The notes below the pieces were generated by a model. It had not been told where the DNA came from. It worked only from the letters and a program-made list of their open reading frames with translations, and searched no databases. Both the position numbers and the translations under genes were made by a program. Positions 33,375 through 42,756 of a stretch of DNA of 64,000 nt are shown here, piece by piece. This stretch comes from Bradyrhizobium nivariense (GTDB lineage: Bacteria; Pseudomonadota; Alphaproteobacteria; Rhizobiales; Xanthobacteraceae). The DNA lies in the NCBI RefSeq assembly GCF_029846715.1, contig NZ_JARVWW010000011.1:124001-188000 (forward strand). Direction: 5' to 3'. The first letter of the stretch is position 1. Each line of letters opens with the position of its first letter.

Positions 33375-34601
33375 CTACGCGGAGGTCTCGTCCCGGCAAG
33401 CGTCATCCGCTTCCAGTGCCTTTCCGAGTGCTTCGCTGGCGACGAAAGCGAGCGCACCCAGCGAAGGTATGATCAGTCGCGTCTCGGAAAAATCGGCAAT
33501 CAGAAAGACGATTCCCACGTGGACCAGGGCAGCCGGAACGACGACGGCGATCGTCCGGGTCAGCGCAAACGTCCGCACGACCGCGATTGCAAGCACGGGG
33601 CTGGCGATCGCAACCGCAAGCTTCATGGTCAAGAGGTTACCGACGAGCTTGCTGAAGTAGTCGCCATGAGTGATCAGGAATGATTTGAAATCCGTACCGG
33701 GATGCATCCAGATGAGCATCTTCGGCACCGCCATCGAAATGCCGACGAGCAGGCCGAACAAGGCCCATTCCTTCGGCGTTGGCCATCGTCGCTCAAAAGC
33801 CGCGAGGCTCAGAAGGACGAACGCCGAGGCGAACACGACATCGGTCCGCCCGAAACTGATGATCAGCCCTGAGATGATCGCCGCGGGATATCGACGCGAC
33901 ACCAGCAGAAAGAGCTGCCAGAACAATCCGCCCGCGATAAAGACGGGGCCCATGCGTCCCGGGTAAATCGCGATCTGCGTGTAGAACGCAAAGGTTAGCA
34001 GACATAGCCACGTCGCGGTCGGCGAAAGCAGCAATGTCGCCAGCGCGAACACCGCAAGAAACGACAGGGAATCGAACACGTAGTTGACGACGATATGGGT
34101 ATGGAACGTCGAGCCTCCTCGGGTGTGGTCGTCGCCGAGGATCTGGACGTAAGCCTCGGTGATCCTGGCAATCAACGGCCGGATGACGCCTTCGACGGCA
34201 TCGACATGGGCAAACTCGCGCTCGTGATCGAGGCTGAATTGCAGCCGCTCGCGCAGCAGATTGGCTTCGTGCGCGGTGATGGACAGCGCGAGACAACAAC
34301 TGACGAGCAACCCCAGCACGACCGGATTGAAGAACTTCCTTCTGACCTTGAAGAGCAGCACCAGCGGAGCGAGCGATGCGCCCACGAAGAAGGTTATTCC
34401 GGCATACCGCAGCGCTCCCGGCAGAAACCTGTCGGATATGTCTGCCCACCACCAGGCGATGACCAAAACGTTCGAGATTCCCCAGAACCCCAGCACGAGG
34501 CCGAGGGAAGGGGTCTTCATGCGATCGTTGAAATTCAGCAATCGGCCAAGACCGCCGGACGATGACAGCATTGACCCACGCTCCGACAATTGATTGTCCA
34601 T
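33375..34601 (-). CDS. Multi-span membrane protein, GT-C-like candidate
   Basis: The 408-residue product has about ten hydrophobic spans. A long loop after the third span (about 105-165) contains acidic and His residues (EANLLRERLQF, DDHTRGGSTFHTH). I do not recognise a specific family. The arrangement of a long charged loop early in the protein, and its place beside a polyprenyl-phosphate sugar transferase, suit a GT-C type glycosyltransferase, but this is inference from context. The gene starts directly before the stop of the unknown gene at 34602 on the same strand. Confidence 0.65.
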   Translation of the reverse strand: MDNQLSERGSMLSSSGGLGRLLNFNDRMKTPSLGLVLGFWGISNVLVIAWWWADISDRFLPGALRYAGITFFVGASLAPLVLLFKVRRKFFNPVVLGLLVSCCLALSITAHEANLLRERLQFSLDHEREFAHVDAVEGVIRPLIARITEAYVQILGDDHTRGGSTFHTHIVVNYVFDSLSFLAVFALATLLLSPTATWLCLLTFAFYTQIAIYPGRMGPVFIAGGLFWQLFLLVSRRYPAAIISGLIISFGRTDVVFASAFVLLSLAAFERRWPTPKEWALFGLLVGISMAVPKMLIWMHPGTDFKSFLITHGDYFSKLVGNLLTMKLAVAIASPVLAIAVVRTFALTRTIAVVVPAALVHVGIVFLIADFSETRLIIPSLGALAFVASEALGKALEADDACRDETSA

Positions 34602-35525
34602 CTAGTGCTGCAAAATGCCGGCGAGGTTCATGTGCGCGGGGCGCGAGTGCTCGATGCCCAGCAGCGTCCGCCGGTTGTCGTTCGTGCGCTGCAAATGCAG
34701 GCTCGCGAGCGTGACCCCGGTGCAGGTGGTGACCGTCGTACCCCGGCCGCCGAACGGCTTGAGGAAATCGAAAACGCCGCTGCCGAACATGTCGACAACC
34801 GACATCTCGCGCGCACCGAGCGGCGGAATCTCACCGAAGTCGCCCTCGATCTGCTCGCCGTCCTCGCGGATCAGCTTCGACGTCGGCCGCGCCGCATGAG
34901 CATATTCGGGATCGGACGAGTGATTGATCAGCATCAGGCTGCTGACGATGTCGCTGGTCGCAATGATCTTCGGATTGATCCCGGTGAAGCCGACATGCGC
35001 CTTGAGCCTGCCCTCGTTCAAGGGCCGGGCAAACGCGCCGGTGCGGTAGATCGCGACATTGTCCTGATCGACATAGGTCATCGAATAGCTGGCAGGCGAG
35101 GAACGGAAGCCGTCCATGCGTCCGCGCGACATCACGGCGATGACGACATAGTCGTCCTGCGGCAGCTTGAGTGTCGCGAAGAGACGCGACAGCTCGACCT
35201 CGACGGTGGCGCCCGGAGCATAGTTTTCCGGGAACTCGTAGGTCGCCCGGTAGTCCCCCTGGCGCGACAGGATGTGCAGCTTGAACCTGAGCCTCTTGCT
35301 GAAGCCCGAGGCGACCAGGCTGGCAAGCTCGGGCACGAGATCCTTGACCGTCTCGCGAAAGTTCTTGCGCAGGCTGCCGGCGATGAGGCTGCGCAGATAC
35401 CTGATGTCTACCGGACGATACCAGGCGGGAATCGAGAAACCCATGCGCGATTCGACACCCGCAAAAGTCGGAAACATGAATCTGGGCTCGTAAGGCTTCC
35501 AAGGACTGGACGAGAAACGTGTCAC
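34602..35525 (-). CDS. Uncharacterised protein, first of a related pair
   Basis: No known family is recognised in these 307 residues. There is no signal peptide or membrane span. The N-terminal 100 residues look helical (RYLRSLIAGSLRKNF, VKDLVPELASLVASG); the rest looks beta-rich. A late segment EIPPLGAREMSVVDMF parallels EIAPMGAVRISTLDLF in the next gene's product, so both carry one common domain. His residues occur at INHSSDPEYAHAARP and near the end (GIEHSRPAHMN). The gene is flanked closely by its relative (11 bases) and a membrane protein gene (adjacent), so the three are probably one transcript. Confidence 0.6.
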   Translation of the reverse strand: MTRFSSSPWKPYEPRFMFPTFAGVESRMGFSIPAWYRPVDIRYLRSLIAGSLRKNFRETVKDLVPELASLVASGFSKRLRFKLHILSRQGDYRATYEFPENYAPGATVEVELSRLFATLKLPQDDYVVIAVMSRGRMDGFRSSPASYSMTYVDQDNVAIYRTGAFARPLNEGRLKAHVGFTGINPKIIATSDIVSSLMLINHSSDPEYAHAARPTSKLIREDGEQIEGDFGEIPPLGAREMSVVDMFGSGVFDFLKPFGGRGTTVTTCTGVTLASLHLQRTNDNRRTLLGIEHSRPAHMNLAGILQH

Positions 35526-35536
35526 GGACGCGGCCC

Positions 35537-36277
35537 CTAAAAATGGTGCAAGCTGAACTTGCCGTTGGCAAATTCATAGTAGCTGAACGGACTGGCGATG
35601 TTCGTGCCCTTGAACTCGAGGGCAAAACCTTCGCTCGCACCGACCAATCGTTCGGCCTCGGGGAAGAGGTCCAGCGTGCTGATGCGAACCGCGCCCATCG
35701 GCGCGATTTCCGGAAGCGCGCGCTCGCCCAATGCGGTGCCGTTCAGAGCCATGAGTCGGGCCGTCCCCACCGAGGCGCCTTCGGACGCCATGCAGGAGTT
35801 CACGAGCACCGCGCCAGACTCCTTCAGGAAGCGCGTGAGATAGGACTGCATCCAGGCAGAGGTCGGGAACGGCGCCGCCGCGACGGGCTCGCGCTCATGC
35901 GACAATGTTACCGCGCCATGCTGCGAGAAATATTGTGCGTAATAGCCGGTGGTCACCTTCCGCCCGGGACGGAGCTTGGTCTCGTGTTTCGGTACCAGTG
36001 ACATCGCCACCGTTCCCGACACGTGCGGGCACAGCTCCGACGTCTGCAATTGCAATTGTCCGTTGACGCCGAGTTCCTTGTGGAAATATCCAGCCGGCTT
36101 TCCCGCCCCGTCGAAGAACCAGACATGGGCATCCACCTCCGGATTATCCTTCAAGAAAACCGAGAAGTAGTTGAACGCGCAGACTTCCGTCGTGACGATC
36201 TCGTCGTTACGCAGGTAGAGCACCGCGGGCGGATAGCCCCTTGCGACGACCTCGCTAATCTGCAATTCACCGGGCAT
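35537..36277 (-). CDS. Uncharacterised protein, second of a related pair
   Basis: The 246 residues read as a mainly beta protein with no signal peptide. It shares the EIAPMGAVRISTLDLF motif with the product of the downstream gene. Other marks are DAHVWFFDGAGKPAGYFHKE and a C-terminus rich in aromatics and His (YYEFANGKFSLHHF). The function is unknown; location within a glycan region is the only clue. The start is uncertain: the ATG at 36277 has a poor ribosome site and the frame stays open to 36772, where it overlaps the promoter and start of the divergent gene at 36560. Confidence 0.55.
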   Translation of the reverse strand: MPGELQISEVVARGYPPAVLYLRNDEIVTTEVCAFNYFSVFLKDNPEVDAHVWFFDGAGKPAGYFHKELGVNGQLQLQTSELCPHVSGTVAMSLVPKHETKLRPGRKVTTGYYAQYFSQHGAVTLSHEREPVAAAPFPTSAWMQSYLTRFLKESGAVLVNSCMASEGASVGTARLMALNGTALGERALPEIAPMGAVRISTLDLFPEAERLVGASEGFALEFKGTNIASPFSYYEFANGKFSLHHF

Positions 36278-36559
36278 GCGGCGAAACTCGGCGGGAGGGC
36301 AACAATCATGCCGGATTGGCCGGCGGATAGTGGAAATTGCGCCCGGATGTTCTCGCCCGCATGCTAAAAACCCCGCACAATTCGACGGATGTTTACGCTC
36401 AGCCGCACGCGGAAGCAACTGTGAATAGAGCTGTGCCGGGCCTTCGGAAACCCTGGCACAACGCACCATCCGAAATGACCGGAAGTCATTCGTCGCGTCG
36501 AGGCCGGCCTGTCCTATACAGCTGCCTGGCTGAACCGGAAGAGCTTTAGAGATGTTGCA

Positions 36560-39070
36560 ATGTGGATGAGTACATTTCTTCTGACGTTCGTGTTCTTCCT
36601 GATTCAGCTCGGCACAGGTCTCTCTATCCTGGCGATCGCGCCGATGGAACTGATCAAGACGAGCCGGCTGACAAAGGTCCAGTTCGTCGTGCTGGGATAT
36701 GCAATCGGCGCCTCCGCCGTGGGCATTCTCCTCGGAATCTGCTCGGTTGTGGTTGGTGACATCCGGCTTCATCTCGCGATCACGATTGCGCTGTCCGCCT
36801 TCGGACTGGCATGGACCTGGCCGGTCTGGCGCCCGCGCACCGGTGACGTCAGGCAGATCGTGCTGTGGGGCCTGTTGTCACTGCCGATCGCGCTCATGAC
36901 GTGGTGGTGGACGTTCGGTGCGTTTTCTCACTTCCCTTACTCGGACATCGGCGCCGACGTTCACTGGATGAAGACGGCGCAGGAATACGCCGACAGTGGC
37001 GTCATCAACCCTTACGCGTCGCAATCCTACGTCGACCTTCGCTCGGCGCTGGCAGGCGCACTTTCTGGAACGTTAGGCCTCGATCTCCTGCACTTCGGTT
37101 GGACCTACCGCTACTTCTCGCTTCTGTTTTTCCTTCTGGCCTTCTACGCCTTCGCAGAAGGCCTCTACGCGGAACCGTGGCGGAAATGGATTGCGTTTTT
37201 CTTCGCCGCGGCAGGCAACGGCGTCGGGCTGCTGACGAATGGGAGCCTGGCGCTTGCCGGAAGCGTGGCTTTTCTGGGTGTCCTTCTCGGCAATGCCGGG
37301 CAGGATGTGAAGGAGGATATCCGGGCGAACTCGGTCGCGTTGCTGATCCTGAGCGTGGCGACCTCGCTTCTCGTTGCCTTCGTGCTCAACAGCAACGCGC
37401 TGGTGCTTGCGCTCCTGGCGGGCGGGCTGTTCGTGCTCAGGGTCCGGGGCAAGGCCAATCGGCGCGCAAGCATCGTTTTCGTCGGCTGCATATGGCCCGC
37501 GACGCTGCTGCTGGCGCACCGTGGATCCTATCTGTTCATCCCCGCCGTGCTTGCCGCCTGGTTGAGCTACCTGCTGATCCTGCGCGAGACATCACGCCGG
37601 CCGGCGCAGACCCTCAGGATTCTACGCGCCCTGTCCATCGCGCTGCCGTTGGTCATAGGAGGAATCCTCGGCGGTATCGTGGCGATGCGCCTCGGCTATC
37701 TACAGTCGGCAAACGCCAACATCGTGTTCTCCCACATCACCGGGCTGGTGCTTGGGAAAAAAATTGAAAGTGGCGAAGAGCTGTTCCTCGGCGCCGGCCC
37801 GCAAGTCGCGGTGATCGAACTCGGACGGGCCGTGGGCCCGTTATTCGCCGTCTGCCTCGCGCTGGCAATGGCCTGGTGGTGGATCGATCGCTCCACCGCT
37901 ACTTTCGACACTGCTTCCAACCCTGCTCAAACCCCACGCGTGTCGAAATTGCTGTGGTCGTGGACGATCGGCTGCACACTCGTCGTCGCCGTGCTGTCAG
38001 GTTTTCCGTTCCTGTATCGCACCATCATGATCGTCTTGGCCCTGCTCACGGTCACGGCGACCGAGGCGTTCTGTCAGCTGCTCATTGACCCCTCTCCCGC
38101 TTCCTTCCGCCGGCGAGCTTCCGCCGCAATCACGGTTACGCTACTCGCTGCCGGCCTCGTGCTGTCGGTCTATACTTTCACCTGGCGGCCCGACCTGCCC
38201 TTTGCGCGGTACCAGGACTTCCTTCGGCCCACCGAGATCGCGGGAGCGGTTCTCCTTGTGGCACTCGTGCCGATGACGCTCATCCGGTCGAAATGGATTC
38301 ACGTCTGCGCGCTCGCGGCGATCGTCGGATTGGGCATCGCTCTCGACCGCGCCGGACTGGCTGGCATGTTCAAGAGTTACAGCTACGGAGCCATTCCGAA
38401 CGGCGCCGCCGCCATCACGCACTATAATGCCAGCGACCTCGACGCCGCGCTCTGGGTGCACAGCAACCTAAAGAAGGGCATCTTGCTGTCCGATCCCTAC
38501 ACGCTCGGCATAATCCAGTCCCTGACAGGTGCTCCGGCTGCCTATGTGTTCTCGAATCTGGACACCTTGAACGAGGGCACCGCCCGACGGGCGCGCGTTG
38601 TCGTTTCCGCAATCGTCGAGCCGAATGGCGGACCGCAGCGGATTGCCGAAGCCTGCGCCTCCGTCCGGTCACTCTTGCAAGAGATCAATCAGGAGACGTA
38701 TTTCCAGATGCACAGGTCCGACGTCCTGGGTGGAATTTTACGGCCTGTCCGCACCAGCAAAGCGCCCGTGCCGGAGACGACGACGCCATCGGCGACGGCT
38801 CCGCAAGACAGGGAGGCAACGGAAGAATCGAATAAATACACGATCCAGGGTCTGCTCCATACCGGCACTGATACCTGGCAGCTCGTCGCCGTGATCAATC
38901 CTCGTACGATCGAATGGATTCATCTCGATGCCGGTGAGCGGCTCAGCTACTTTCCGCCAACAGAGCCGCTCGATTCCGCCCTCGTCCAGTCGCTCCGCGC
39001 AGGGCGGCCATTCCAGGTGCTGTTCGCCAACAAGCAGACTGCTGTCGTTCGCATTCCATGCGAGCGCTGA
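36560..39070 (+). CDS. Large polytopic membrane protein, probable GT-C-type glycosyltransferase
   Basis: The 836-residue product has about 14 hydrophobic spans in the first 600 residues and a soluble C-terminal part (about 620-836). After the third span a loop reads FPYSDIGADVHWMKTAQEY, an acidic first-loop pattern like that of lipid-sugar-using GT-C enzymes. The C-terminal part contains DAALWVHSNLKKGILLSDPYTLG, a form common in the periplasmic domain of GT39/GT83-like proteins. The family was not identified with certainty. It may transfer or polymerise sugars at the periplasmic face, using the lipid-linked donor from the GT2 encoded at 32401. Confidence 0.7.
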   Translation: MWMSTFLLTFVFFLIQLGTGLSILAIAPMELIKTSRLTKVQFVVLGYAIGASAVGILLGICSVVVGDIRLHLAITIALSAFGLAWTWPVWRPRTGDVRQIVLWGLLSLPIALMTWWWTFGAFSHFPYSDIGADVHWMKTAQEYADSGVINPYASQSYVDLRSALAGALSGTLGLDLLHFGWTYRYFSLLFFLLAFYAFAEGLYAEPWRKWIAFFFAAAGNGVGLLTNGSLALAGSVAFLGVLLGNAGQDVKEDIRANSVALLILSVATSLLVAFVLNSNALVLALLAGGLFVLRVRGKANRRASIVFVGCIWPATLLLAHRGSYLFIPAVLAAWLSYLLILRETSRRPAQTLRILRALSIALPLVIGGILGGIVAMRLGYLQSANANIVFSHITGLVLGKKIESGEELFLGAGPQVAVIELGRAVGPLFAVCLALAMAWWWIDRSTATFDTASNPAQTPRVSKLLWSWTIGCTLVVAVLSGFPFLYRTIMIVLALLTVTATEAFCQLLIDPSPASFRRRASAAITVTLLAAGLVLSVYTFTWRPDLPFARYQDFLRPTEIAGAVLLVALVPMTLIRSKWIHVCALAAIVGLGIALDRAGLAGMFKSYSYGAIPNGAAAITHYNASDLDAALWVHSNLKKGILLSDPYTLGIIQSLTGAPAAYVFSNLDTLNEGTARRARVVVSAIVEPNGGPQRIAEACASVRSLLQEINQETYFQMHRSDVLGGILRPVRTSKAPVPETTTPSATAPQDREATEESNKYTIQGLLHTGTDTWQLVAVINPRTIEWIHLDAGERLSYFPPTEPLDSALVQSLRAGRPFQVLFANKQTAVVRIPCER

Positions 39071-39175
39071 CCTCTTCGGCATTATCCGTCACGCTGAAAG
39101 CGCATCTGGCGCCGGGATCGGTGTCGCGGTATGGACATTGGGAATGATACTTGCTTTTCACCGGCAGCTTGACCG

Positions 39176-40399
39176 ATGTCGCAAAACAACCCCTCCATGT
39201 TGAGACAGGCCGTCATCCTCGTCGGCGGCCTCGGCACCCGGCTCGGCGACCGCACCAGACTGGTGCCGAAGCCGATGCTCGATATCGGCGGACGCCCGTT
39301 TCTCGACACGCTGATCGACGAGCTCGTACGCTATGGCGTGTTTGATGAAATTCTCCTGCTTGCGGGCCACAAGGCGGAGATCGTCGAGACGCACTACGCT
39401 GCGGCTGCCAGGGGGCAGGCGCGAATCGTCGTGTCGCGCGAGACCGAGCCGCTCGGCACCGGCGGCGCGCTCGTGCACGCGCGCGATCTGCTGCACGACC
39501 GGTTCCTGCTGCTCAACGGCGACTCGCTGTTCGACTTCAACCTGCTCGATTTGATCGCGCGCGCGCAGGGTGGGCGCGTTCATATGGCACTGCGCGACGG
39601 CGTCGTCGGCGATCGCTATGGGCGCGTTGTGCTCGACGGTGACGTGGTGCGTGACTTCATCGCTCCGGGTGCCGGCGCCACGGGGCCGGTCAACGCCGGC
39701 ATCTACGTCGTGGACAGGTCCGTTCTCGCCGACATCACGACGCTTCCCGCCTCGCTCGAGCAGGACGTGTTCCCCGGCCTCGTCAAGTCCGGTGCGCTGC
39801 GCGGCACGGCCTATCGCGGCTACTTCATCGACATCGGCATTCCCGATGATTTCGCGCGCGCCGATCGCGAATTGAGGGAGAAACTGCGCCGGCCGGCCGT
39901 GTTCTTCGACCGCGACGGCGTGCTCAACCACGATTCGGGATACACTTTCGAGGCGCACAAGCTCGAATGGATCGAGGGCGCACGCGAGGCCGTGAAGGCC
40001 GTCAACGACGCCGGCTACTTCGCCTTCGTCATCACCAATCAATCCGGCGTCGCGCGCGGCTACTACGAAGAGCATCATGTCGTCGCCCTGCACCGCTGGA
40101 TGGCAGACCAGATGGCGCTGGTCGGCGCACATATCGACGCGTTCGAATATTGCCCCGATCACCCCGACGGCACCGTCGCGCACTATTGCCGCACGAGCGA
40201 CCGGCGCAAGCCGGCGCCCGGCATGATTACCGATCTTGCGCAGCGTTTCGCAGTCGACATGACGCGCAGCATGGTGATCGGAGACAAGGAAAGCGACATG
40301 GAGGCGGCGCTGGGCGCAGGCCTTGCGGGCCATCTGTTCGAGGGCGGAAATCTGGAAGCATTCGTGAAGCAACGCCTGCCCCCAGCCCAGAAGGCCTAG
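39176..40399 (+). CDS. Fusion: heptose-1-phosphate nucleotidyltransferase and HAD bisphosphatase (HddC-GmhB)
   Basis: The 407-residue enzyme joins a nucleotidyltransferase (about 10-232; AVILVGGLGTRLGDRTR, PKPMLDIGGRPFL, NGDSLFDFN) to a HAD phosphatase (about 238-395; FFDRDGVLNHDSGY, VITNQSGVARGYY, MVIGDKESDMEAA). The pair matches HddC and GmhB, which dephosphorylate heptose 1,7-bisphosphate and load the heptose on a nucleotide. In GmhB a zinc loop reads CPHHP...CDC; here it is CPDHPDG...YCRTSDRRKP, so part of the zinc site seems changed. The kinase for the preceding step may be the HddA-like fusion at 20805. No heptose isomerase (GmhA) is in the window. Confidence 0.88.
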   Translation: MSQNNPSMLRQAVILVGGLGTRLGDRTRLVPKPMLDIGGRPFLDTLIDELVRYGVFDEILLLAGHKAEIVETHYAAAARGQARIVVSRETEPLGTGGALVHARDLLHDRFLLLNGDSLFDFNLLDLIARAQGGRVHMALRDGVVGDRYGRVVLDGDVVRDFIAPGAGATGPVNAGIYVVDRSVLADITTLPASLEQDVFPGLVKSGALRGTAYRGYFIDIGIPDDFARADRELREKLRRPAVFFDRDGVLNHDSGYTFEAHKLEWIEGAREAVKAVNDAGYFAFVITNQSGVARGYYEEHHVVALHRWMADQMALVGAHIDAFEYCPDHPDGTVAHYCRTSDRRKPAPGMITDLAQRFAVDMTRSMVIGDKESDMEAALGAGLAGHLFEGGNLEAFVKQRLPPAQKA

Positions 40400-40458
40400 G
40401 CGCAGATCCCAAAAGCGCAGCATCCCCGGGGATTTGGCGGATATCGAACGGTGCTCTG

Positions 40459-40486
40459 TTGCACGCGAGCGCCAGTGTGCTATAGC
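40459..40486 (+). promoter_or_regulatory. Candidate promoter of the legionaminic acid operon
   Basis: TTGCAC (40459-40464), a 16-base spacer and TATAGC (40481-40486) lie in the 133-base gap before legB, giving a leader of about 40 bases to the ATG at 40533. Both boxes are one to two changes from consensus. A TATAGC also occurs in the gap before ptmE. Confidence 0.45.
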
Positions 40487-40532
40487 GCCATCTTGTTGCG
40501 AACACTGGCTTAATCGCCCTTTGGGGTCCGGC

Positions 40533-41552
40533 ATGGCAGATCTGAGGGACGCCCGCGTCCTCGTTACGGGCAGCGACGGCTTCATCGGTTCGCATGTCGT
40601 CGAGGAACTGGTGAAAGCCGGTGCCCGCGTCAAGGCGATCGTCTATTACAACTCCTTCAACTCCTGGGGCTGGCTCGACACGGTGCCGGCCGACATCATG
40701 ACGTCGGTGGAGGTCGTGGCCGGCGACATCCGCGATCCGCACTTCATGATCGCGGCCGCGAGCGGCTGCACCGACGTGCTGCATCTGGCGGCGCTGATCG
40801 CGATCCCGTTCTCCTATGTCGCGCCCGACTCCTATGTCGAAACCAACGTGCGCGGCACCGTGAACGTGCTCCAGGCCGCGCGCATGGCCGGCGTGCGCCG
40901 CTTCGTGCAGACCTCGACCAGCGAGGTCTACGGCACGGCGCAGACCGTTCCGATCAAGGAGAGCCATCCGCTGGTCGGACAGTCCCCCTACTCCGCCTCG
41001 AAGATCGCCTCCGACCAGATGGCGCTGTCGTTCCAGGCCTCGTTCGGCATGCCCGTCGTGGTGATCCGCCCGTTCAACACCTTCGGCCCGCGACAGTCGG
41101 CGCGCGCGGTGATCCCGACGATCATCAGCCAGATCGCGACTGGCAAGCGGAAGATCCGCCTCGGTGCCGTCAGCCCGACGCGCGATTTCTCGTTCGTCAC
41201 CGACACGGCGCGCGGCCTGATCGCGGGCCTTACGGCGCCTGCGGAGCAGGTCGTCGGCCAGACCATCAATCTCGGCAGCGGTTTTGAGATTTCGGTCGGC
41301 GCGACCGCGCAGATGATCGCCGATGTCATGGGGACAACCATCGAAATCGAGACCGACGAGGCGCGCCTGCGTCCCGCCAACAGCGAGGTCGAACGGCTCT
41401 GGGCCGACAATTCCAAGGCACGCCTGCAGCTCGGCTGGAGCCCTGAATTCGGCGGGGTCGACGGCATGCGCCGCGGGATGATCAAGACGGTCGACTGGTT
41501 CACCAATCCTGCAAACCTCAGCCGCTACAAGGCTGACGTCTACAACGTCTGA
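40533..41552 (+). CDS. legB: NDP-N-acetylglucosamine 4,6-dehydratase (LegB)
   Basis: LegB removes water from GDP-GlcNAc to give the 4-keto-6-deoxy sugar, the first committed step to legionaminic acid. The 339-residue extended SDR has TGSDGFIGSHVVEEL (about 12-26), the LegB-typical VYYNSFNSWGWLD, TSTSEVYGTAQ with the catalytic Thr and YSASK as the Tyr/Lys pair. Its place before legC and legG supports the GDP-linked role over a UDP-linked homologue. The ATG at 40533 was chosen over one at 40434, whose extra residues are non-homologous. Confidence 0.92.
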   Translation: MADLRDARVLVTGSDGFIGSHVVEELVKAGARVKAIVYYNSFNSWGWLDTVPADIMTSVEVVAGDIRDPHFMIAAASGCTDVLHLAALIAIPFSYVAPDSYVETNVRGTVNVLQAARMAGVRRFVQTSTSEVYGTAQTVPIKESHPLVGQSPYSASKIASDQMALSFQASFGMPVVVIRPFNTFGPRQSARAVIPTIISQIATGKRKIRLGAVSPTRDFSFVTDTARGLIAGLTAPAEQVVGQTINLGSGFEISVGATAQMIADVMGTTIEIETDEARLRPANSEVERLWADNSKARLQLGWSPEFGGVDGMRRGMIKTVDWFTNPANLSRYKADVYNV

Positions 41553-41559
41553 GGCGATA

Positions 41560-42756
41560 GTGGACAGTCCAGTGACCAGGTCAGACTTCGAACCAAAGAC
41601 GATCGTCGATGCCGTACAGCGCGCCGTCGGAACGCCCAACGGAATCCTCGGCCTGCACGAGCCGGTGTTTGCCGGCAACGAGATCGCCTATCTCGAAGAA
41701 TGCATCAAGAGCACCTTCGTCTCCTCGGTCGGGCCGTTCGTCGATCGGTTCGAGCGCATGCTGGAGGAGGTCACCGGCGCCAAGCGCGCAGTGGCCGTCG
41801 TCAACGGCACGGCCGCACTGCATGCCTGCTTCCGCCTCGCCGGCGTCGAGCCTGGCGACGAGGTCATTTCGCCGGCGCTGACTTTCATCGCGACGACCAA
41901 TGCGATCGCCTATTGCGGCGCAACGCCGCATTTCGTCGATAGCTCGCTCGTCACGCTCGGCATGGATGCGCGCGCGCTCGCCACGCGGCTCGACGAGATC
42001 GCCGAGCGAACCGCCAAGGGGGCGGTCAATCGCGAGACTGGACGCCGCATCGCCGCGATCACGCCGATGCACACGTTCGGGCATCCGGTCGAGCTCGACG
42101 AGATTGCCGCGACCGCCCGCGACTGGGGCATTGCGCTGGTGGAGGACGCCGCAGAATCGCTAGGCTCGACCTACAAGGGGCACGCGGTCGGATCGCAGAC
42201 GCGGCTCGCGGCGCTGAGCTTCAACGGCAACAAGATCGTCACCACCGGCGGCGGCGGCGCCATCCTCACCAATGACGAGGAACTGGGACGCCGCGCCAAG
42301 CATCTCACCACCACCGCGAAGCTACCGCACAAATGGGCGTTCGTGCATGACGAGATCGGCTTCAACTATCGCCTGCCCAACCTGAACGCGGCGCTCGGTT
42401 GCGCCCAGCTCGAGCAGCTCGAGGGCTTTCTTGCGAGCAAGCGCAAGTTAGCTGCAGCCTATCAGCGCGCCTTCGCGGATATTCCCGGGATCCGATTCTC
42501 GCGCGAGCCGAAGGACACGACGAGCAACTACTGGCTGAATGCAATCCTGCTTGACGAAGCCCATTCCGGTCGGCGCGACGACCTGCTCGCCGCGCTCAAC
42601 GACGCCGGCTTCGGCGCGCGGCCGGCCTGGACCTTGATGCACAAGCTGCCGATGTTCGCGCAAAATCCGCGCGGCGATCTCTCAGCCGCCGAGTCCATCG
42701 AACGCCGGTTGATCAACCTGCCCAGCAGCGCCAGCATCAGGGTCCGCGATGAGTAG
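41560..42756 (+). CDS. legC: PLP-dependent sugar aminotransferase (LegC)
   Basis: LegC transfers an amino group to carbon 4 of the 4-keto sugar from LegB. The 398-residue DegT/DnrJ/EryC1-type enzyme has VNGTAALHACFRLAG, FIATTNAIAYCGATPHFVD, EDAAESLGSTYKG (cofactor Asp) and SFNGNKIVTTGGGG, with Lys as the Schiff-base residue. The opening GLHEPVFAGNEIAYLEECI is typical of LegC. Translation starts at a GTG (41560), eight bases after legB, with GAGGCG upstream. The end overlaps legG by eight bases. Confidence 0.92.
   Translation: MDSPVTRSDFEPKTIVDAVQRAVGTPNGILGLHEPVFAGNEIAYLEECIKSTFVSSVGPFVDRFERMLEEVTGAKRAVAVVNGTAALHACFRLAGVEPGDEVISPALTFIATTNAIAYCGATPHFVDSSLVTLGMDARALATRLDEIAERTAKGAVNRETGRRIAAITPMHTFGHPVELDEIAATARDWGIALVEDAAESLGSTYKGHAVGSQTRLAALSFNGNKIVTTGGGGAILTNDEELGRRAKHLTTTAKLPHKWAFVHDEIGFNYRLPNLNAALGCAQLEQLEGFLASKRKLAAAYQRAFADIPGIRFSREPKDTTSNYWLNAILLDEAHSGRRDDLLAALNDAGFGARPAWTLMHKLPMFAQNPRGDLSAAESIERRLINLPSSASIRVRDE

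Noticed and set aside
36278..36772. Upstream extension of the unknown gene at 35537
   Set aside because: The extra residues are rich in Cys/Arg/His, show no domain and overlap the divergent gene start; kept only as a start-site uncertainty.
39158..40633. 491-codon minus-strand frame over the heptose fusion enzyme
   Set aside because: No recognisable motif, and the plus strand encodes a complete two-domain enzyme.
40227..41678. 483-codon minus-strand frame over legB
   Set aside because: Shadow of legB; it also spans the start of legC and the end of the heptose gene, which no real gene would.
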